From Chimonanthus salicifolius (lineage: Eukaryota > Streptophyta > Magnoliopsida > Laurales > Calycanthaceae), in assembly GCA_013350335.1 (NCBI GenBank), contig CM023539.1, positions 68,111,449 to 68,175,448 on the forward strand: a stretch of 64,000 nucleotides of DNA, given 5' to 3'. The translations under genes were made by a program, and so were the position numbers. The first letter of the stretch is position 1; every line of letters starts with the position of its first letter. This document shows positions 52,440 to 63,060 of the stretch, piece by piece. The notes below the pieces were generated by a model. That model was not told where the DNA came from and made no database searches. It saw only the letters and a program-made list of their open reading frames with translations.

Positions 52440-53090
52440 ACTTTGGCCTAGAGCCGGCTGTTGGCACGTCATGATTCGAAAGTCTCCCTTTTTAGGGAGA
52501 TCAGTGCTGTTTGATTGAAGATACATGTTAGCAAATAATTAGGTGATTGACACAATTGTGACACTAAATTGAGAATTTGGATCCTATGAAATGAAATGAA
52601 TTGTGGTCATAGGTTTCAAATTGCAAATACAATCAAGGTCTGCAAATCTAATACAATCTGCAACTACGATTATTGGTGCTGGTGGCGGGCACTGAATTTG
52701 AGCTGAATAGAATGAAGATCCTTTTGGATGCTAATGTCAGTGAGCTTTTAGGGTGATTATATTTGTCTGGAAAAGTGATAGATGAAAAAAGAAGATAAGT
52801 CGGTTGATGGGGTGATATGTCACTTGTTGCTTCACCAAATTGAGTTAGTATTCTCAGTGACTAATCCAAAACCTCACAGCTGACCTCAGTATTGCTAATA
52901 GAGGCAAAACGATCCAATTGGAGGCTTGAAAGTTGTCTTACCACATCCGGTCTTTCACTTTCACTTGAGTGCATGAGTCCTGGGATATGTGTGAATTGGG
53001 TGGAAGTGGAGAAATTTTTATTTTACTTAGAAAGTCTGTAGAAGCCGTATCTATTTGCACATTTTGTGAACTTGACATTGTGTAGGTGAT
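52440..53090. other. No gene recognised
   Basis: Unannotated; no frame, RNA or repeat with clear ends. Confidence 0.45.
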
Positions 53091-53630
53091 GTTAAAACAC
53101 ACGAGTATAATTCATCTTTGAAAAGGGAACTCACGTGCTTATAAATTCCATAACCCAAAAGTCCACTGTCGATTTGAGACACTGCTAAAACTCTTGCTCA
53201 GCATTAGAGTTAGAGACACTCAGCTCTCTCCCTCTACACAGGACTAAAGATATGAATCCGACTCATCTCTGGGGACCCTCACTTTGATATCATGTTAAAA
53301 CACATGAGTAGAACTCATCCTTAAAAATAGGTTATTAAAGAGAAGGAACTCATGTGCTTATAAATTCCACAACCCAAAAGTCCACTGCAGATTTGGGACT
53401 TTGCTAAAATTCCCCCTCAGTATTAGGGCTGGAGACACTCGACTCTCTCCCTCTACGCAGGACTAAAGATACGAACCCGACTCATCCCTAGAGATTCTCG
53501 TTCTGATACCATGTTAAAAACACATGAGTAGAACTCATCGTTAAAAAGTATCAGTTAAAGAGGGAACCCATGTACTTATAAATCCGATAACCCAAAAGTC
53601 CGCTGATGATGTGGAACTTCATTAAACTAG
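53091..53630 (-). mobile_element. Tandem TRIM-like array, three LTR copies
   Basis: Three copies of an LTR-like unit start at 53091, 53294 and 53513 (GTTAAAACACATGAGTAGAA form), separated by two copies of an internal piece (CTCTCCCTCTACGCAGGACT and neighbours). On the minus strand each internal piece begins right after the LTR with TGGTATCAGAAC or TGATATCAAAG, a Met-tRNA-type primer site. The LTR has TTTATAAG as TATA-like box. The layout is LTR-internal-LTR-internal-LTR with period 203-219 bp. No coding capacity. Confidence 0.8.
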
Positions 53631-54012
53631 TAAGGTTCTTTGAGAGCAGAATACCTACATAAATTAGACCCATGAAACATGTGACATTGCTGCAACTGGT
53701 GGTGTTCAAAGAACTCCCATTTTTTATAGGAAAAGGTGAAAATACTTTTAAATATTGAGAAAAATGTAATGCACGCAAATAGAAACCATTGCTATTGAAG
53801 CGAAGAGTGGGTTGAAAGCCATCCTACACATCACAACACTTGCATGACACGATTTAAGATAGCTTACTCGTACACTATTTCTCAACATGGAACGATCACC
53901 TAGCAATGTGAGATAGAATCACATTCTTCTAGTTGCTATGGGATGGCATGAAATGCTTCATGACATGAAAATGTCAGAAAGTTTGAACAAAGTTTTATTG
54001 GTGATAACCTAA
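53631..54012. other. No gene recognised
   Basis: No feature seen apart from short AT-rich DNA. Confidence 0.45.
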
Positions 54013-54180
54013 ATGGATTAGAGGGATAGTCAAAAATCCGCTTCAGGAAGTGGGAGTCTTGAGGGCCACTCTCCGTAGTGTTTTTATGTGTGTCTAGATA
54101 GGGAGGTTTTCACATGCCTCGAAGATTAGCCGGATGCTCAAAGAAGTCTGGACACCTTGGTCATAAAAAAAAAAATTTTA
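54013..54180 (+). mobile_element. SINE, family B
   Basis: GGATAGTCAAAAATCCGCTT, AGGGCCACTCTCCGTAGTG, GATAGGGAGGTTTTCACATG, GTCTGGACACCTTGGTCATA and an A-tail. The B-box part is deleted. Confidence 0.75.
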
Positions 54181-54549
54181 CTGATAATACTAAGGTTGAT
54201 TTTCTGGAAGAGATGAAAACTTTACCCATGACAAAATGTGAGAGGTGAAGTATATATACACGAGAAAGTAAATAATATTATGAAAATCACAATCATTATG
54301 CTTGTACTTAGAAAAAAGTTGCTAACTAATAGTAAGGAAGTAAGTAATAAAGGTACATTGTGATTACTTATTGAGACTTTCCAGTGATCATGGCTTAAAA
54401 AATCCCTTGCTACTTCTGGGTTTAGGTCTGAAACATATAAAATGTAGAAGTCTCAATGTTGTAATGTGTGTAGAAGCCTCCTAGGCATAGAACAGAGGTT
54501 GCAAGTCTCACTTTAATGTTGCCTCTTGGTTGTAGTCATATTTTACCTC

Positions 54550-54690
54550 TTGGTTGAAGTCTCACTCCATTTTAAATGGCTACTGTCTATAAAGTTATCC
54601 GATGTATATGAGTAGAGAGGCTTATACATATTTCGAAGATTAGTTAGATACTTTAAGATACCTGAACACTTTAATCATTAAAAAAATGAT
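54550..54690 (+). mobile_element. SINE family B, 3' part
   Basis: GTCTCACTCCATTTTAAATG, GTAGAGAGGCTTATACATAT, TTAGTTAGATACTTTAAGAT, ACACTTTAATCATTAAAAAA. Head missing. Confidence 0.65.
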
Positions 54691-55500
54691 GATGACATAA
54701 GAGTACTGATTTGTTAGGGATTCTCTACTGTTGAAAAGTGAACTCGTATATTGGAAGTCTTTGGTTAGGTTTCTCTTTATTTTTGGAGCTTGGCAACTAA
54801 TATCTGCTAAACATTAGATTGGAAGTCACATTTATTAATATGCCACCGTTGGCAGATTGATTAAGTGACTCATCAGCACTTGATCACAAATTCATAATGG
54901 TAACTAGTGCTAAGTTCATGGGTGATGGATCTATTGTAGATTGAGGGCCCATGAGATTATTATTTCTTTGATAGAGGTGTAAAACATATATCATGTTTGG
55001 AACAATCTAATTCATTAACATCAGCTCGCAAGCGTCGTGTATTAAGCAAATTTGAGAAGAGTCGAATGCAAGATCTCTAGTCTGGATAATCCTATAAACT
55101 TAGATCAGTTGAGCTATAGAGATGGATTATCTCTTACAGAAATAGTAGAAAAGTTTCTATTGTCATGATAAGATTTTGATAAGGTCTCATTTTCAAATTC
55201 AATATTTCACAATCAACATTTAGTATTTGAAAAATAAGAAAAAAAGTCAAATGCTGAAAATTGAATTAAAAATATCGAATGCTAAATGCTAGATATAAAC
55301 CAAATTTTTTTTTACAAGTGATCATACCACAGAAAATTTCTATTGTTAGTGCAATAGATGATCTGAACTCTTAACTTGAACTATGGTGGCTGACTTTTGC
55401 CATAGAAGCATCTTAGATTATATTTCTCTTGATCCTTTCCTAGATTAGATTAAGAGAATTTTTGCACTTTATATTAGTATTGCATCACTTTCAAGCGGGT
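54691..55500. other. No gene; one inverted SINE inside
   Basis: Apart from the inverted family C SINE at 55022-55125, no gene or element is recognised. Confidence 0.45.
55022..55125 (-). mobile_element. SINE family C, 5' part (inverted)
   Basis: On the minus strand: ATAGCTCAACTGATCTAAGT (A-box region), GAGATCTTGCATTCGACTC (B-box), TTAATACACGACGCTTGCGA. It shows the family C head clearly. Confidence 0.65.
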
Positions 55501-55514
55501 TTTGCCATTTTTAG

Positions 55515-55562
55515 AAAAAGAAAAAGAAAAAGAAAAAGAAAAGGAAAAGGAAAAAGAAAAAA
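55515..55562 (+). repeat. (AAAAG)n microsatellite
   Basis: AGAAAAAGAAAAAG units with some AAAAGG variants. Confidence 0.9.
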
Positions 55563-55573
55563 AATACTCATTT

Positions 55574-55620
55574 TTTTTTTTTGAATTTACTTATGGAAAA
55601 CTGCAGAATACCCAGCGTAA
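55574..55620 (-). mobile_element. Short 5'-truncated SINE family A insertion
   Basis: T-run followed by GAATTTACTTATGGAAAACT and CAGAATACCCAGCGTAA, the inverse of the family A 3' end. Flanked by a perfect 13-bp duplication AAAATACTCATTT at 55561-55573 and 55621-55633. Confidence 0.85.
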
Positions 55621-55633
55621 AAAATACTCATTT

Positions 55634-56330
55634 ACTTTCTCAACGAAGCCTTCTTTATCAACATGTTGTATATAATAATCCATATATGATCTAATTACTT
55701 TGTGACAGGTTGTCATGTCTCCTTACTTACACTACACATGTAAGTCACATGCTTGATGCCCTGGTCACTGTACAATCATGAGTACAACTTGAGCAAATTT
55801 GGTCTTACTTTGTTCATCTTTACCTAATTTTTATTTACTAGAGTCCAACCATTTCAATTCAAAGTTGAAATTTGAAGAGAAAATTTGATAAGTGATCCAA
55901 ACCAACCTAATTTGAACATGTTACATATTCTTATTTCTTACTCCCTTTATCTACTTTTTAAGCCAACAAGAAACATTAGTTAAAATTATTTCTTTTTTTA
56001 AACCCTAACAAATCCAAAATTAGGATGGATTTCAATTTTTTGGGTCAAGTGATGCAAACTTAGCAAAACACCAACCTTAATTGCACCCTCAACACTATCT
56101 TTGAAATGTAACACATATTTACATGTCTTTAAAGAGGAGAATAACTAGATCACAAACCCCTATGAATTCACCTTAACCATGGCTCTATAATGCATCTATG
56201 AGATATTAATTGTTTATTAATGTCATCAATATATTTTTGACCTAACATAAAAATATAATAGGAAAAAAAAAAAATCAAAATCGATCTGCAAAATTATAAT
56301 AACATTGACAACAACAACAATATCAATAAT
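55634..56330. other. No gene recognised
   Basis: AT-rich, no features with clear limits. Confidence 0.45.
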
Positions 56331-56334
56331 AATG

Positions 56335-56480
56335 ACCCATCTCAGGAAGTGAGGGTGTTGTGTTCGATTCACGTTTAACCTTGAAAGACCACTCTCCATT
56401 AAACTTATATAATGTATAGGGATTAAGAGGTTTACACATGCCTCGAGAATTAATCAAGTAAAACATGTTCAATTAAAAAA
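56335..56480 (+). mobile_element. SINE, family B
   Basis: CCATCTCAGGAAGTGAGGGT, GTGTTCGATTCACGTTTAAC (B-box), GACCACTCTCCATTAAACTT, GGGATTAAGAGGTTTACACA, TTAATCAAGTAAAACATG. A MITE sits at its 3' end (56481). Confidence 0.7.
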
Positions 56481-56814
56481 GGATAGCAATCTTCCCATTG
56501 GAGTTTTGTTTAACACGATACGGGTTTTACTGTATTGCCCATTTTGCCTTTCGAATCGGCTCGTCGGATCACTGACCCTTCCACTGCAATATAAATCGGC
56601 TCACTGACCGGCTCATTGAAATTTATCTAAGTGAGACTATTTTTTTCATACAGAACAATAAGTCGATCACTGAAATTGGATCACTCACCAGATCACTGAC
56701 CGGATCACTGATTTTTTTTTAAAATGCTTTCGTACAACAATGGAAGAGTAAAATAGATAATATCTTAAATTCTATATCTCGTAACACAAAATATCTATAC
56801 GAAAATCGCTACCC
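56481..56814. mobile_element. hAT-type MITE (AGCGATC TIR family)
   Basis: GGATAGCAATCTTCCCATTG left; inverted right end GGGTAGCGATTTTCGTATAG. Interior matches 21243-21601 (AATCGGCTCACTGACCGGCT, GATCACTGACCGGATCACTG, ATGCTTTCGTAC). Flanks TTAAAAAA/TCGAAAAA are only partly alike. Confidence 0.8.
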
Positions 56815-57062
56815 TCGAAAAAAATCAATAATAATGTCATGGCATCCATTATTAGCTTTAGAGATAAGCAAAATGTGCAAGTCTCTATCTGTGCACAAGA
56901 TTTATGAAGACATGGGAACATGAAATATAAATGATGAGGGACAAGAGCTGGTCCTTACAGTGACATACTTTTTTATGTGGCCTTGGCAATTTGGACCACC
57001 TCACTCACGTACTTTACTATCATCGCACTGCACACCACCCAACCATGCCACTGTGTCCTCTC

Positions 57063-57350
57063 CGGACTCGAAAATTTGGCCTAATCTAGATTTCGGCCGA
57101 TACGAAATCACAGCCGAGATTTTTTCTCTCTTTAAATTTTCTTTTTTAAATCTCGGTAACTTTTTTTTGAAAAAAATTCATTAAAAAAAATTAAAAAAAG
57201 ATTTTTTAATAAATAAATAAATATAAATCCCACAACTAATATTTAGCTGAGATCTCAGTCATATCTAATGAATTACTTTATCTTTAGCTGATACTGTACG
57301 TATCGGTCGAGATATCTGGGTCATAGATGTATCGGCCGAGATTTATACGT
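57063..57350. mobile_element. TCGGCCGATA-family MITE
   Basis: Left CGGACTCGAAAATTTGGCC, TTTCGGCCGATACGAAATC; right GTATCGGTCGAGATATCTGG, GTATCGGCCGAGATTTATAC, GTGACCCT. TSD not resolved. Confidence 0.65.
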
Positions 57351-57765
57351 GTGACCCTCTCTCACATGTACACTCCTTTGCAACTTAGAAGTTGTTGATG
57401 GTAAAAACTCTCCCTCCTTTTAATTGTTTTGGGAATTTCGTTGAATTGAGAAATTCTCTATTTTTTTATAATGTTTTCAACAATCAATATTCGAAAATTC
57501 AACACTTAAATTTAATTTTAAAATTTATTGAATTAAAAAATTTGATCAATTTTTTTTTAAAAAAAAACTAATTGACTCTCTCTATACTAGAAATCTTATC
57601 AAGTGGAGTCTGAGGTTTTGAATACCAGCAACAAGCAACATTACAAATACAATATCTACAAATATCATTAGATCGTTGATTGTCTATGAGGACTAAAGAG
57701 TAAAGATTCATAGATCACTATTATAGGCCGTACCACATGGTTTGTGGTTTGTAGTTCATGTAAGG

Positions 57766-58048
57766 GATACATATCGGCAAGAGAAAAAAATTTGGCCCAA
57801 TATCGACTGATTTTTTTTTTTTTTTAAAAAAAAATATCGTTTATAGGCCTAGTCAATATCTTGGCAAATATTTATATTTTTTTTAAAAAGAAAGCATTTT
57901 TAATTTTTTAAATGAATTTTTTCAAAAAAAAATCATCGAGATTCTCGAAAAGAAGAGTATTTTGAAGAGAGAGAAAGAAATTCGGCCGAAATCTCGGCCG
58001 AAATTAAATATCGGCCGAAAATTCGGTGGAGCCGAATTTTCGAGCCCT
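57766..58048. mobile_element. hAT-type MITE, TCGGCCGATA family
   Basis: Perfect 8-bp flanking repeat ATGTAAGG at 57758-57765 and 58049-58056. The right end, inverted, is AGGGCTCGAAAATTCGGC; the right subterminal region has AATCTCGGCCGAAATT and ATATCGGCCGAAAATTCGG. The left end is degenerate (CATATCGGCAAGAG). About 283 bp. Confidence 0.78.
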
Positions 58049-58059
58049 ATGTAAGGGTC

Positions 58060-58420
58060 AAATTTGGGTTGGGTTTTAAATTGACCTGCAAGACCGACTT
58101 GAGAAATCATGGGATGTGTTATGTATTTGTAAATTTAGAGTTGAGTCGGGTTAGAAAAAAATCGTATGGAATTCGAATTGGACTCAGCTCAAAAATTTAA
58201 AATCAACTTGACACGATCTGAATTGAATTGATCCAACCCTAGTTTCAGGAAATATAAAAAATTTGCTGCTGATTTTTTTCCCTAGCTTTTGGTTAAAAAT
58301 GGGTTGGGCTGACGGGCCAGCAACTCGGGTCGAGTTGTGCTCAATAATTTTTTATATGGATTGGGTTTATTAAAATCCAGGCCAACCCACCTGAGTTCAG
58401 CTCAAAGTTTATGGATAGTG
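58060..58420. repeat. GGGTTGGG/GGCCAACCC dispersed repeat
   Basis: AAATTTGGGTTGGGTTTTAA, TTGAGTCGGGTTAG, GGGTCGAGTTGTGCTC and GGCCAACCCACCTGAGTTCA resemble the MITE at 32731-33094. Ends unresolved. Confidence 0.4.
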
Positions 58421-58694
58421 ACATTTCAACCATAGCATTCCGCAAGAGTAGATTTTTTAATTTTAAAAATTTATTATATAGTAAAAACATTTAATAAATG
58501 AGATACAGGTATTTATGGGTCAAATTTCCAATTTAATCGGTATTTATGTATCCTATATAAAAATAAATAAAAACTATACTAGAGTATTAATTATTCAATA
58601 AGATTCAAACTGAAATTGACAAGAGAGGAGTTGACATATCCATCCATGACATAGAGTTATAAACCATAAATACAATGTGACCCAAATAGATATT

Positions 58695-58990
58695 TTATGA
58701 AGGCAAGCAATCCTCTCACGGGAGTTTTATATAACTAGACACGGGTTTTAGTGTATTGCCAATTTTACCCTTCACCCATGCCATATCGAAAAAAAAAAAT
58801 GAATAGCAAATCAGCTCACTTACCGAATCACTTATTAGTCATTTGGCGAGCCAATTTACTCTATTTTCCGGTGCTGATAAGTGAGTTGGTAAGGGTAAAA
58901 TTGAGTGAGTCTGTTAGATTAAAATTGACAATACACTAAAATATATGTCTGGTTATACAAATCTCTCGTAAGAGAATTGTTACCCTTTTA
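58695..58990. mobile_element. MITE, probable AGCGATC TIR family
   Basis: Inverted ends: left GGCAAGCAATCCTCTCACGG ... AGTGTATTGCCAATTTTAC; right inverted GGGTAACAATTCTCTTACGA ... TTTTAGTGTATTGTC. Flanking TTTTATGA/TTTTACCA partly alike. Non-coding; the 62-codon frame is spurious. Confidence 0.75.
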
Positions 58991-59518
58991 CCAATATATA
59001 GCTATCAAATCTAAGGAGCTGTTTGGTTTTTAGAATAGAATGGAATTGGAAAGAATGAACATGGCATGTAGCCAATTCTGCATCTTTGGTACCCATCAAA
59101 TTGAATGTAATGGTCAATATGAAAAAAATTATTTAGGTTATTCCCTATCTAGACACATCCAACTTGCAGAGCAATTTTAACCTGCCAGGCTTATTCATGA
59201 TTTTTCAGCTTGATTACATGCATGAACAACAATTTTGTTTGTTAGACTAATTCATAAATGGGTTTTTGGTGAACTTAATTTTAACTATCATAATACTATC
59301 TGTCATAAGTAATATATTGTAATATAATTATGTTTTAAGTTTTTTAATTGAGTTTTTAAACGGGTTATAATTGAGATTTTCCATGAAGGTACATGGGATT
59401 AAATTCTACTTTTTCTATTGGATAAATTAGCAAAGTTGGTTAGGGAGGGTGTAATTTTATCAAATTCAATTCATAGTTAGAGTTATTAAATTAAGTTGAT
59501 TTTTTTTTTTTTTAATTT
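58991..59518. other. No gene recognised
   Basis: AT-rich. No frame or element with clear limits. Confidence 0.45.
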
Positions 59519-59780
59519 TGTGAGACCCTGACCCGGCCCAGACGGCCGAGTCCATTAAGGCCAGGCCCAAGTGATGAAGAGTGGAAGAGGGAGTTTGTAG
59601 TGCGGCAGAGTGGGAAAATGGGAGTCCCACATCGGAAATTTCAGATTTCTGCATGGGGTTTATATGAGATTGCCCCCCCTCAAACCAGTGGATGCATTCT
59701 GGACCTCGGCCCAAAGGTACAAAGTGGACAATTTCCACTGAATTGAACCCCACGCCCTATTTATGGACCGGGTTGTTAAT
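59519..59780 (+). mobile_element. Solo LTR (TGTGAGACCCTGACC family)
   Basis: Starts TGTGAGACCCTGACCCGGCC, has CCCACATCGGAAATT and TTTATATGAGATTGCC (TATA-like), and ends CCTATTTATGGACCGGGTTG plus TTAAT. Matches 61632-61925 at both ends. No clear TSD. The 95-codon minus frame is not a gene. Confidence 0.7.
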
Positions 59781-60272
59781 GATGATTGTAATTATATATT
59801 TCTAACCCACTCAAAAATATTCTTCTAATCGGTTTCAATAGTAGCATTCAAACCATCACCACTATCATCAATTTTAAAATCTTGTCCTATCTATACAAGA
59901 CATGCCTTATAAATTTTAAATATCATCATCAATCCATTTATTCCATCAATTAAGAATTTGACATTTTATAGTGAATTATATTCTACGACCAATGTATATT
60001 GACATTGTTATAATAATGAACTTTTACGAGGTGAGCTCCAGTTTCTTACCTTATCCTTAGAATTAGTAACTTTTTTCAAAGATTTTGACAAAATTTAATA
60101 GGCCCTACTTTTTGAACTCTTCAAAATTATTGTTATTATTATTTTTAAATTTACAACCTTAAAAACCGTGACTTTATTAATCCGTTTCAGGTGATTTTTG
60201 TTGGGCATCATGCTCAAAGAAAGATCTTTACAGTGGAGTAGTGGGCTCAACCACCTCATTTGATAGGCCAAT

Positions 60273-60605
60273 CAGGGGTTATAAACTCGGATTTCCGAGA
60301 TCTCGGACTATATGACCAATATCAAATATCGGCCGAGATCACTCTCTCCTCTTTTTTTTTGGAAAATATAGGTATTTTTTATATTTTAATTTTTTCAATA
60401 AAAAAATAAAAAATGATAGGAGGCCCGATTTTGAAAGAAAAAAATTGAAATAGAAAATATTGGCCGAGATATTGGCCTGGGCCCACAGCCAATATCTTAT
60501 TTTATTTTATTTAAAAAAAATTGATAAACCAATATATATCGGCGATATTCGACTATACTGGCTGATATTCCTATAGTATCGTATCAGCCAAGATTTATTC
60601 CTTTG
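60273..60605. mobile_element. hAT-type MITE, TCGGCCGATA family (best copy)
   Basis: Perfect 8-bp TSD AGGCCAAT at 60265-60272 and 60606-60613. Ends CAGGGGTTATAAACTCGG and, inverted, CAAAGGAATAAATCTTGGC. Subterminal ATATCGGCCGAGATCAC on the left, GATATTGGCCGAGATATTGG in the middle and ATATCGGCGATATTCG on the right. 333 bp, no coding capacity. Confidence 0.88.
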
Positions 60606-60613
60606 AGGCCAAT

Positions 60614-61484
60614 CCACAGGATAATACTGTACACACGGACACACCAATGTGCATGTGATCATCCTTTACATGCTTTTGTCACTAAATGCACAAACGTGGC
60701 ATAATCATATAATGTTGGTCTGGCACTCTGGCCTCACGTGAGTGGGCCAATTAATAAAGCTGTCCGGCCCAATTGATGTTTGGGCCTTCCGCCTGAACAT
60801 TTAAACCCAATCCATCCCTTGCTAGTCAAAAGTTCTTTCTTTCTTTTTAGAAAAGAAAGAGAAGAAAAGAGAAGAGATGAAAGCAAATCAAAAGCAACAA
60901 CAATGTGGAAAATAAGACTATAAATTAACTATCCTATGTGTAAACGAAGCCCATATCAAATATGAGAGTCCTAATGTAGCAATTTACCGAGTTTGTGTTA
61001 GCCCATGCGCAAAATAGCCGAAAAATAAGGCTTCATGTAGTCAAGGCCCAATAAAGCCCATTAAATTCCCATGTAAGATTTAAGATTGTACTCGATGTGA
61101 GACTTTTTAATACTGAGACCATACTTTGTCCGATACAAGTTCAGCCCGTTACCATCTGGGGCATGTAGCGCAATTGATCAAAAGCCCAAAGAGTGAGGCC
61201 TGAAAAGGATTCAAGTTTTTGTATGCGCGATCCAGCCCAAAAACAAGACCAGCCCATTCTCCCATCTAAGGGTTCGAGGCCAAAGGCCGGGAGAGGGTAG
61301 CCCAAAAGATTGGGCTTAATCATCACAGTTATTTTTCCCTTTTCTTTATTATCAGTATTTGAATCGTACATTCCACTTATCCTATCATACTATTGTTGTC
61401 ATCATTGCCATTTTGTTATTATTGTGTAAGTCATTTTTTTCATCTATTTAGAATTTTCTTTTTTGAGTTCAACTTTTCTTTTTT
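60614..61484. other. No gene; GC-richer repeat-like stretch
   Basis: 60950-61320 is richer in GC (GCCCGTTACCATCTGG, AGGCCGGGAGAGGG) and may be LTR-like debris, but no boundaries or coding motifs are visible. Confidence 0.4.
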
Positions 61485-61631
61485 ATTAGAGTATCCGACT
61501 AATCCTCAGAGCATGTGCAAACTTTCCTACCCACACACACGGGGTAAATATCTAGAAAGTGACTCTTTAGATTGAAGTGAGAATCAAACTCATAACTCCC
61601 GCTTCCTGAAGTGTTTTTGGCTATCACTCTA
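61485..61631 (-). mobile_element. SINE, family B (inverted)
   Basis: The minus strand reads ATAGAGTGATAGCCAAAAAC, GGAAGCGGGAGTTATGAGTT, TTGATTCTCACTTC (B-box), GTGTGTGTGGGTAGGAAAGT, GAGGATTAGTCGGATACTCT. A solo LTR begins exactly at its 5' end. Confidence 0.75.
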
Positions 61632-61925
61632 TGTGAGACCCTGACCCGGCCTAGACAGCCGAGTCCATGAGGGCCGGCCCAAAGGAGTGAAAGTGGGAGT
61701 AGGAGTGTGTTTGTGCGCTTGAGGGTGAAAAATAAGGTCCCACATCGGAAGTTGAAGAGTTTGAGAAGGTGTTTGCCTACCTTTTCGAGCAAGACGCGTT
61801 TTGGGCCCGGTTCGATCAAAACTGTGCGCGCTCGCACCTGTGCACGTGTGTGCGCGTGTGGGCCCAAAGCTGACAATATCTTGCTGGGTCGACGTCAAGC
61901 CCTATTTATGGAACGGGCCGTTACA
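61632..61925 (+). mobile_element. Solo LTR (TGTGAGACCCTGACC family)
   Basis: Runs from TGTGAGACCCTGACCCGGCC to ATGGAACGGGCCGTTACA, i.e. TG...CA. Contains GGTCCCACATCGGAAGTT. Flanked by CTCTA (61627-61631) and CTCCA (61926-61930), a 4/5 TSD. It carries an alternating purine-pyrimidine tract at about 61822-61860. The 125-codon minus frame is a shadow. Confidence 0.78.
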
Positions 61926-62156
61926 CTCCACCTTAAGTTGTTGGACTATTATTTTATTGTAAATAGTTTTTTTCTATTCATTTGAACAATCAAGATTTCA
62001 AAGAATGAATACTTGTGTCAACCAACTAGATGGAAGTGTAATGTTCTCTACCTACCAAAGACATGTTAACCAAGTTTGAAAAGTTTAGATTCTAAAATCG
62101 TAGAAATAATGAATTTTAGGGGTCCATTGATTAGTCATCTATAATTCTGAAAAATA

Positions 62157-62310
62157 TGGATGTAGCTCAACTGGTTAACCTCCTGCTTCAAGAAGTAGAT
62201 GGTGCTAAGTTCGAGCCCCCATGGCCTAACCTGGTGTACCCTAAAGGCAGTAGGTATCGCGTGAGGATTTTACATTGGGTTTCCCACAGTTTCCCACACG
62301 TAAAACCTAT
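62157..62310 (+). mobile_element. SINE, family A
   Basis: GATGTAGCTCAACTGGTTAA (A-box), GCTAAGTTCGAGCCCCCATG (B-box), GGTGTACCCTAAAGGCAGTA, GGATTTTACATTGGGTTTCC. The head is tRNA-like but no full cloverleaf forms. Confidence 0.8.
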
Positions 62311-62919
62311 CATTTGAGTAGATGGTGTTAAGATAAAGTTAGAAATCCGATTAGATTAGAGTTCAGTTTATGTTAATTTTTTATTAATAGAGAAAATTCT
62401 TTTAAAATTGATCTAAATTTTTATAATTATAAATATGTGAGTTTGTTAAGTAATGGATGGTGGGATGGTCATCGGGTTCAAAGAATTAGATATCTTACCA
62501 CGAACGATGCACTCATCTAAAGTGATCAATACATAACTCTAATAAATGAGAAAATAAAGAAATATATAATAAATTAAAAGATTACTTATGAAACATAATA
62601 AAAGAATGAAGAATTTTGAAAATATAGTTTAAAGTGATAATTACACTTTATCTCTAAAGTTTTTTCTTTCATAATTGATGTCACCAATTAATACTTTATC
62701 ATTTACAAATAACATATGTAAAGGCACTTTTTTATATATCACTTATTAGGTAATTCACAAATAAAGACAAACTTAAAATTGATCCGTGATGAAGTCTATC
62801 TCTCAATGTAAACTTTCTTCTTTCCCCACCTACCATCGTTACTCCTTACACTAGTTATTTCATGTTCATGCATGTGTTGTATTACTTCAATATGTTAATT
62901 AAGAATGTTTTTTTTTTTT
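62311..62919. other. No gene recognised
   Basis: AT-rich, nothing seen. Confidence 0.45.
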
Positions 62920-63060
62920 AATTTATGTGGGGAAAATTATGGGATATTCAAAATAAAATTTTCACTGGCGAGTTCACTATCTTTAAAGCACACCAAAATT
63001 AAGTCATAAAGTCTCGAACATACAACCTCCCACTTCTTAAAAGAGAAGGGACAATTAAGC
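62920..63060 (-). mobile_element. SINE family A (inverted, diverged)
   Basis: GGGATATTCAAAATAAAATT, GAGTTCACTATCTTTAAAGC, ACACCAAAATTAAGTC, GTCTCGAACATACAACCTCC correspond to the inverse of family A. Confidence 0.55.

Noticed and set aside
59466..59753. 95-codon minus-strand frame
   Set aside because: It lies within a solo LTR that matches another LTR at 61632-61925, so it is a shadow.
61499..61876. 125-codon minus-strand frame and its overlaps
   Set aside because: It spans the junction of an inverted SINE and a solo LTR; no domain is visible.
62157..62230. Possible functional tRNA gene (A-box TAGCTCAACTGG, B-box GTTCGAGCCCC)
   Set aside because: The acceptor stem and cloverleaf do not form and the same head recurs with a SINE body and A-tail.
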